A DNA stretch of 64,000 nucleotides, taken from the NCBI RefSeq assembly GCF_024357955.1, contig NZ_JANEYT010000009.1, positions 56,564-120,563 of the forward strand, written 5' to 3'. Shown piece after piece: positions 62,428 through 64,000 of this stretch; the first letter of the stretch is position 1; each line of letters starts with the position of its first letter. This stretch comes from Photobacterium pectinilyticum (lineage in GTDB: Bacteria; Pseudomonadota; Gammaproteobacteria; Enterobacterales; Vibrionaceae). A program made the position numbers and the translations under genes. The notes beneath the pieces were generated by a model that was given only the letters and a program-made list of their open reading frames with translations, searched no databases and was not told the origin of the DNA.

Positions 62428-63339
62428 ATGGACATAAAAACACTCAGAACCTTCATAACCGTAGCGAAATTAAAGAACTTTTCAGCTGCTGCGAGGGAAT
62501 TACACACGGTGCAGCCGACGGTCTCGCGCCATGTTTCTGAATTGGAAAATGAACTGGGTGTAAAGCTGTTCCAACGCACTACCCATCAGGTAGAGCTCAC
62601 GTTGGCGGGAGAAATGTTGCTGCCAGAAGCGTTGAATATCATTGCTAACGATCAGCGGGTTAAAACAATGTTGGGGCAAACGACCGAGCAAGGTGAGTGC
62701 CAGATCAATATTGGGTATCTGGCGACTGCTTGTTCGTTCTTCTTACCGACGTTATTGAGCCGGTTTACAGCGGCGAATCCCAACACCCAGACCAACCTGT
62801 TCGAAATGGCCGCCGATGAGCAATACCAGGCGTTAACCGAGAACAAGATTGATATTGCTTTTTCCCGGCGGCAGCCGAAATTAGACGGCAAGCAGTTTAT
62901 GGTTGAGACGATTTACTCAGACCGACTGATGGCAATCCTTCCGTTGAACCATCCGTTTGCTGAGCGTCATGAGTTGTCTTTGAGCGAACTGCGAAATGAG
63001 CGGTTTATCCTGTTTCAGCCCCACGAGTGGATTGAAATGTACGAGCACATTCTCCTGCTTTGCCAGGAAAGTGGCTTTTCGCCAAAGGTTGCCAGTCACC
63101 CTGATAACATGCGTCACTTGGTAACCTCGGTGTCTTCTGGGTTGGGTATTTCCATTGCGCCAAGATGTATCAAGTTCATCGCTCAGGACAATTGTGTTTG
63201 TATCCCGATCACTGAGGTGAACTTAGTGTTGCCATTATATATGTATTACAAAAGGCAAGGGGTCGCACCTCAGCTATCGGAGTTGGTGAAAGCGTGTCAG
63301 CACAAAGTACCGGATATTCAACGAATGCTGCAAAGCTAA
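62428..63339 (+). CDS. LysR-family regulator of the uronate operon
   Basis: A 303-residue LysR protein; the HTH is LKNFSAAARELHTVQPTVSRHVSELENELGVKLF. Start ATG 62428 (MDIKTLRTFITVA), with an in-frame ATG at 62416 as alternative. It is divergent from the symporter/acetyltransferase/lyase operon across ~200 bp and so the natural candidate for its activator. Confidence 0.92.
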   Translation: MDIKTLRTFITVAKLKNFSAAARELHTVQPTVSRHVSELENELGVKLFQRTTHQVELTLAGEMLLPEALNIIANDQRVKTMLGQTTEQGECQINIGYLATACSFFLPTLLSRFTAANPNTQTNLFEMAADEQYQALTENKIDIAFSRRQPKLDGKQFMVETIYSDRLMAILPLNHPFAERHELSLSELRNERFILFQPHEWIEMYEHILLLCQESGFSPKVASHPDNMRHLVTSVSSGLGISIAPRCIKFIAQDNCVCIPITEVNLVLPLYMYYKRQGVAPQLSELVKACQHKVPDIQRMLQS

Positions 63340-63393
63340 TACCAACCATTTTTCCTGCGTAATACATAGATCAATTACTTATCCAGATTGGTA
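63340..63393 (+). repeat. MITE-like repeat, copy 6 (internally deleted)
   Basis: About 54 bp with both ends of the family (TACCAACC and TTATCCAGATTGGTA) but without the central ~105 bases. It begins directly at the LysR stop codon. Confidence 0.7.
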
Positions 63394-63437
63394 TAATGCA
63401 GAGGCTTTGCTTGGATCTGTATTTGTCGGCGTAGACA

Positions 63438-63470
63438 TAAAAAAACAGGCTTACCGAGGTAAGCCTGTTT
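63438..63470 (-). terminator. Terminator of the sugar-porter gene
   Basis: AAACAGGCTTACC / GGTAAGCCTGTTT with a two-base centre. On the minus strand it ends in T7, 48 bp beyond the stop of the porter gene. Confidence 0.93.
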
Positions 63471-63517
63471 GTTGGTCCAAATGTGGAGCAGTTGGATTTG
63501 GTAGAGAAAATGGATTA

Positions 63518-64000
63518 TTAAGCGTTTGCGTTTGCTTGCGCTTCAGTAGCAGCTGGTGCTGGTACTTTCTTGCCAAGTTTTTTGGCCATCACTTCTTCCA
63601 TTTTCTCCAGGCTGACACCTTTGGTTTCTGGAACGAACCTGACCACAACAAACATACAAATCAGTGACAGGATGGCGAACAACCAGAAGCTGAATGCACC
63701 GTTGAAATGCTCTCTTAGGAAGGCATTGTCATTCAGCATTGGGAACGACTGGGTGACGATGAAACCGGTGAACCACTGTGCACCCACTGCTATAGACATT
63801 GCACGAGAGCGAATGCTGTTCGGGAAGATTTCCGAGATCATGGTCCAGCAAGCACAACCCCACGATGTCGCATAAGAAACAACGTATAGACACAGTGCGA
63901 ACAATGCTGCGTAGCCTTCAGTGCCAGTGTAAAGTACGTAACCGACAACCGTCATACCCACCGCACAACCGAATGTACCGTATTTCATCAGTGGTAAACG
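63518..64000 (-). CDS. MFS sugar porter, C-terminal part (runs off the window)
   Basis: The frame stays open to the window edge (GRLPL precedes MKYGTFG). The ~161 visible residues carry the end of a XylE/GalP-type sugar:proton symporter: TSWGCACWTMISEIFPNSIRSRAMSIAVGAQWF (helix 10 region with the E-[IL]-[FY]-P-x-x-[IV]-R-[SG]-[RK] motif) and VVRFVPETKGVSLEKMEEVM, the PETKG signature. Ends with an Ala-rich tail. It imports a hexose or pentose; the substrate is not readable from the fragment. Confidence 0.92.
   Translation of the reverse strand, partial: RLPLMKYGTFGCAVGMTVVGYVLYTGTEGYAALFALCLYVVSYATSWGCACWTMISEIFPNSIRSRAMSIAVGAQWFTGFIVTQSFPMLNDNAFLREHFNGAFSFWLFAILSLICMFVVVRFVPETKGVSLEKMEEVMAKKLGKKVPAPAATEAQANANA

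Noticed and set aside
1..64000. CRISPR array, tRNA or rRNA genes
   Set aside because: Looked for regularly spaced repeats and for cloverleaf or rRNA sequence; the only spaced repeats are the irregular 12-mers at 51109-51257, which have unequal spacing and no cas genes nearby.

Overview
The window is 64 kb of a gamma-proteobacterial chromosome, most likely from a member of the Vibrionaceae (Photobacterium, Vibrio, Grimontia or Enterovibrio type). The evidence is the gene repertoire (two-adaptor RND efflux operon, RpoE-ChrR pair with a LON-like third gene, lysine-riboswitch-controlled NhaC-type carrier, uronate-oligosaccharide lyase cluster, extra pyruvate formate-lyase) and short palindromic intergenic repeats of the kind common in that family. 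The genus cannot be fixed from the sequence alone. I saw no rRNA, tRNA, CRISPR array or intact insertion sequence.

Layout. 0-4 kb: the 3' end of an RND pump, a small unknown gene, and an exported prephenate-dehydratase-like protein lying between two direct copies of a ~160 bp palindromic repeat. 3.6-15.2 kb: small-molecule efflux and regulators (MFS+LysR, TetR, EmrAB-type pair+LysR), an MhpD-type hydratase, a transglutaminase-like protein, a diheme cytochrome c peroxidase and a second-type peptide deformylase. 15-20 kb: glycine-zipper lipoprotein, ATP-grasp protein of the glutathionylspermidine synthase family, an exported unknown and an AI-2E-family membrane protein. 20-26.5 kb: TetR and a divergent four-gene RND operon (two adaptors, an 82-residue membrane protein, pump) whose last three genes are tightly coupled. 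26.5-34 kb: ECF sigma/ChrR/LON-like operon with a divergent DUF4397 lipoprotein, TetR with two visible operators and a metallo-beta-lactamase-fold hydrolase, a bicupin and small proteins. 34-38 kb: cold-shock gene, then a lysine riboswitch in front of an NhaC-type carrier and a saccharopine dehydrogenase.

38.4-42.3 kb is accessory in character: exported formamidase-like and FISUMP proteins, a truncated AraC regulator, a hydrolase-like remnant and a patatin lipoprotein. 42.6-50.6 kb: MgtE, an orphan MbcA/ParS-type antitoxin domain, a DoxX remnant, MurQ, a DUF2799 lipoprotein, a full-length pyruvate formate-lyase without an activase beside it, and MerR overlapping a methyltransferase. 50.7-55 kb: a stand-alone IS30-type helix-turn-helix gene followed by four direct repeats, then a five-gene operon (VOC-like, DhaK-like, DhaL-like, LsrF-like, DUF1097 membrane protein) that looks like a kinase-plus-thiolase route for an unidentified sugar or AI-2-like compound, then a previously uncalled 27-residue membrane-protein gene. 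55.4-57 kb: an alcohol/quinone oxidoreductase gene framed by inverted copies of the 160 bp repeat. 57.5-64 kb: oligo-uronate utilisation (PL15/heparinase-II/III-type lyase, hexapeptide acetyltransferase, sodium symporter, divergent LysR, and a sugar-porter gene running off the window).

The best candidates for something undescribed are the DhaK/DhaL/LsrF/DUF1097 operon, the small membrane protein inside the RND operon, the lysine riboswitch unit whose terminator seems built from a dispersed palindrome, the exported prephenate-dehydratase-like protein, and the HTH gene with its four 12-bp repeats.
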